Assembly (NCBI RefSeq): GCF_026041215.1
Contig: NZ_JAPEIQ010000006.1
Span: 264,146 to 328,145, forward strand
Origin: Hoyosella sp. YIM 151337
GTDB taxonomy: Bacteria > Actinomycetota > Actinomycetes > Mycobacteriales > Mycobacteriaceae
DNA length: 64,000 bases
Reading direction: 5' to 3'
Part shown: one piece after another, positions 61,808 to 64,000 of the stretch
Position numbering within the stretch: the stretch's first letter is position 1
Layout of the letters: each line of letters starts with the position of its first letter
The notes under the pieces: generated by a model
The model's database searches: none
What the model was told of the DNA's origin: nothing
Seen by the model: only the letters and a program-made list of their open reading frames with translations
Position numbers and translations under genes: made by a program

Positions 61808-62950
61808 TCAGGAAACGGGCACGGTCCCAGGCTCCGCGACACCCAGGTGCAGGCAGGTGTCGCGGAGGACTCCCAGCCCATACGCCTGAACTGCCCCGAG
61901 TACACCGGTACGCCGGTGAACCGACCGGGCGCTCGCGTGAGACTCGACGGTTGCCGCCCATGCGAGCAACTCGGCCGTCAACTGATAACCATTCGGGCCG
62001 CTTAGCGTCACTTCGCTCAGCTTCTGCTTCGTTTTCGCGAAGACACGCGCCGTGACAATCACACCTGACTGGTCACGTTCGGGGCCGTCAGGTCCTGGTT
62101 TACCCAGCCCACCAAGATGGCTTCCCACCGATGTCACGATACGTTTCGCGCCAGGCAGCCGAGAGAGCACAGGTCCCGCTAAGCTCGCTCGGGAAAGCAG
62201 CGGTGACGCTTTACCGAACCAGCCGAGGTAAACGTCGAGTTCCTGCAGACTCGGAGAGATTTCCGGCAGCGTCAGATGCTCGGTCGTACCGATGCTGAAG
62301 CCGGAGTGCTTGCGGCCGTCCACGCGAAATGAGGTGCTGCGCGCGCCGGGACGTTCGGCACGCACACCGCTGCGAAACGTGAAGGAACGTTCTAGGCTGC
62401 TGCCGGCCAGCGACGCAACGGTGCCGCGACTGAGGGAACACAGTGAACCACCGGTCCGGAAGTAGCCGACCTCGAGTCGGTGCGGCACACCCATCTCGGC
62501 AGCACGTTCCAGCGCCCAGGCGCCAGCGAGTTGGCCAGTCACATACTCGTGTCCGAAGCCGGGCATGATCCGGGCTCCGCGTTGCGCGGCACGTGCCCCC
62601 AGCTTTTCGAAGGTCCAGCGGATGAAGGGCGGTTCGCCCGCCGAATCCAGGTAGGCGGCGCCCGCTTCCGCGGCGGCTTCGGCGACTGTGCGGCCATGCG
62701 CGTGAAAGGGCCCAACTGTCGTGACGATCACATCATCAGCGGAAATGGTTCGGCGCAGCGACCCGACGTCGTGGACATCAAGCACCATTGAGTACGGCGG
62801 GTCCGACGGTTTGATTTCCGCGGCACGGGCGTCGAGAGCTGCCCGGTTCCTGCCCACCAGAACTGGGACCTCGCCGCGTTCGATGAGTGCACGCGCAACG
62901 AGGCCGCCGGTGTACCCGGTTGCGCCGAAGAGCAGAATTCTTCTCGTCAT
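61808..62950 (-). CDS. saccharopine dehydrogenase-like/trans-acting enoyl reductase-family protein
   Basis: A 380-residue NAD(P)-binding protein. RRILLFGATGYTGGLVARALIERGEVPVLVGRN is the glycine motif; YLDSAGEPPFIRWTFEKLGARAAQRGARIMPGFGHEYVTG is the conserved second block of the family. Related mycobacterial proteins reduce double bonds in lipids in trans; others have no known substrate. Between the K+ channel and adnB-like genes on the same strand. Confidence 0.85.
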   Translation of the reverse strand: MTRRILLFGATGYTGGLVARALIERGEVPVLVGRNRAALDARAAEIKPSDPPYSMVLDVHDVGSLRRTISADDVIVTTVGPFHAHGRTVAEAAAEAGAAYLDSAGEPPFIRWTFEKLGARAAQRGARIMPGFGHEYVTGQLAGAWALERAAEMGVPHRLEVGYFRTGGSLCSLSRGTVASLAGSSLERSFTFRSGVRAERPGARSTSFRVDGRKHSGFSIGTTEHLTLPEISPSLQELDVYLGWFGKASPLLSRASLAGPVLSRLPGAKRIVTSVGSHLGGLGKPGPDGPERDQSGVIVTARVFAKTKQKLSEVTLSGPNGYQLTAELLAWAATVESHASARSVHRRTGVLGAVQAYGLGVLRDTCLHLGVAEPGTVPVS

Positions 62951-62985
62951 ATTGCCCGAGCCTAATCGGCCCTGCAGGCCGTGTT

Positions 62986-64000
62986 CTACCGCGCACCACT
63001 GTGTCGCGTGTCGCCAGGGTTCGCGAGCAGTTCGCGCAGTCCATCCCGATTGGGCAGGTCATGGGGCGAAATGGTGCGATTAGACCGGACATAGTGAAAT
63101 GCAGCACGTACCTTCTCGAGCGCTACCGGCTCGCCCCGTGCGGCCATGAGGTCGGCCCAGGCGATGCGGTACGCCGCGAGTTGCATACTTACGGCAGCCT
63201 GATCACGAGGACCGGGTTCCTTCCCGGTCTTCCAGTCCACGACGCTATAGCCGCCGTCATCGTCGCGGAAAACAGCGTCGATCCGCCCCCGCAGCACGGT
63301 GCCGTTGATGGTTGTCTCGAAGGGAACTTCGACCTCGATTGGACTGCGCATCGCCCAGCGGGACGCGAGAAATGCGTCCTGCAGTTCTCCGAGATCAGCA
63401 TCTGGGCTCGCTCCAGTGTCAGCGGCGCCTGGCAATTCGTCCAGGTCGAGCAATCGGGTGGCGCCGTAGCGGCGCTCGAGCCATGCGTGGAACGCGGTGC
63501 CGCGACGCGCGAGCGGGTTCGGCGGATACGGGAGTGGCCGGCGCAATCGCAGCGCGAGTTCTTGCGGGTCACTCGCGAGTTCAACCAGGTTGCTGACGGA
63601 AAGGTGTCGGGGCATCTCCACGACAACCTCGCGAGCGCGGCGCCGTTCCCGTTCCGCGAGCAGCGCATCCACGTCTGCTGCCCATTTCGCCCCGTCGGGG
63701 GTTTCTGGAGCCGCCGCGGGTGCGTCGCCTTCACCTCGAGCGTTCTGAAGTGCAGCTAAGACGCGTGCAGCGCCTTCCTCGACGTTCGCACGCTGCGCTC
63801 CGAGCGGGTCAATCGGCCACGTGCTGGTTCGCGCATTTGCGGTCAGCGGGTTTTCCGCGCCGTCGGGTGGTGTGTCCGCCCATTCCACAATCGTTGCACC
63901 GGAGCTGTCGGCATAGTCGCGCAGCTCTTCCAGAAAAGCAGACGGCCCTCTCGGCTTATCGCTGGTCTCCCCCCAATGGTGGCCGGAGACATACAGCGCA
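62986..64000 (-). CDS. adnB: AdnB-like helicase-nuclease subunit, C-terminal part (5' end outside window)
   Basis: Reads open from the window edge (ALYVSGHHWGETSDKPRGPS) to the stop at 62986, ~338 residues. The C-terminal PD-(D/E)xK nuclease motif is visible: RGRIDAVFRDDDGGYSVVDWKTGKEPGPRDQAAVSMQLAAYRIAW, with RLSVSNLVELA-type start at HLSVSNLVELASDPQELALRLRRPLPYPPNPLARRGTAFHAWLERRYG. Matches the mycobacterial AdnAB double-strand break resection nuclease by context after the K+ channel; the helicase part lies outside. Confidence 0.8.
   Translation of the reverse strand, partial: ALYVSGHHWGETSDKPRGPSAFLEELRDYADSSGATIVEWADTPPDGAENPLTANARTSTWPIDPLGAQRANVEEGAARVLAALQNARGEGDAPAAAPETPDGAKWAADVDALLAERERRRAREVVVEMPRHLSVSNLVELASDPQELALRLRRPLPYPPNPLARRGTAFHAWLERRYGATRLLDLDELPGAADTGASPDADLGELQDAFLASRWAMRSPIEVEVPFETTINGTVLRGRIDAVFRDDDGGYSVVDWKTGKEPGPRDQAAVSMQLAAYRIAWADLMAARGEPVALEKVRAAFHYVRSNRTISPHDLPNRDGLRELLANPGDTRHSGAR

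Noticed and set aside
1-64000. CRISPR array, prophage or intact insertion sequence
   Set aside because: No spaced direct repeats of CRISPR length, no phage structural genes and no intact transposase were seen; the only tandem repeat is the 26-bp block at 59641.

Overview
The window is a 64 kb chromosomal segment from a high-GC actinobacterium of the order Mycobacteriales, close to Rhodococcus or Hoyosella in character; I cannot fix the genus from sequence alone. The evidence is mycobacterial-type gene order: prfB-ftsE-ftsX-smpB-ssrA, hisN next to a fadE24/fadE23-like pair, and the block UPF0182, PDZ protease, DUF2342 protein, TOMM-like protein, ABC1 kinase, whiB7, uvrD2, mycoredoxin, nudC, K+ channel and adnB. 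Other signs are an F420-type oxidoreductase, a mycobacterial-style treS-maltokinase pair and frequent GTG starts.

Layout. 1-2.0 kb: Entner-Doudoroff operon edd-glk-eda with 4-base stop/start overlaps. 2.1-11.4 kb: accessory metabolism and regulators (MarR/EamA; AraC-like; an HxlR-lhgO-F420 oxidoreductase-VOC operon; a flavodoxin-fold quinone reductase; a HATPase-GNAT fusion; small membrane and secreted proteins). 11.7-14.9 kb: treS and maltokinase (trehalose to maltose-1-phosphate). 14.9-16.1 kb: DUF1918 protein and a long ribosome-hibernation factor. 16.2-20.5 kb: a nitrile hydratase/thiocyanate hydrolase-like operon beside a TetR regulator and a divergent amidase. 20.9-29.5 kb: the most unusual region, a tightly coupled gene set of sulfatase-like membrane enzyme, MDR dehydrogenase, 6-pyruvoyltetrahydropterin-synthase-like protein with an altered active site, GT4 glycosyltransferase, YbhN-like membrane protein, RibD-C reductase and two methyltransferases, with a convergent CDP-alcohol phosphotransferase. 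It looks like an uncharacterised pathway joining pterin or riboflavin-type chemistry to an envelope glycoconjugate.

30-37 kb: tRNA-Ala, a DsbA-like protein, a nucleoside transporter, tmRNA, smpB, ftsX, ftsE and prfB. 37-46 kb: a COG0523 metallochaperone with a Zur-like box, hisN, two acyl-CoA dehydrogenases, an M23 peptidase, a truncated AMP-binding protein, an SDR and a TetR. 47-64 kb: tRNA-fMet and the conserved block from the UPF0182 protein to adnB. Inside this block whiB7 has a long leader with a well-supported uORF, an attenuator-like hairpin and an AT-rich promoter, the architecture of the antibiotic-responsive mycobacterial whiB7 switch.

All calls come from reading the sequence and from remembered family motifs. 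No database search was run.
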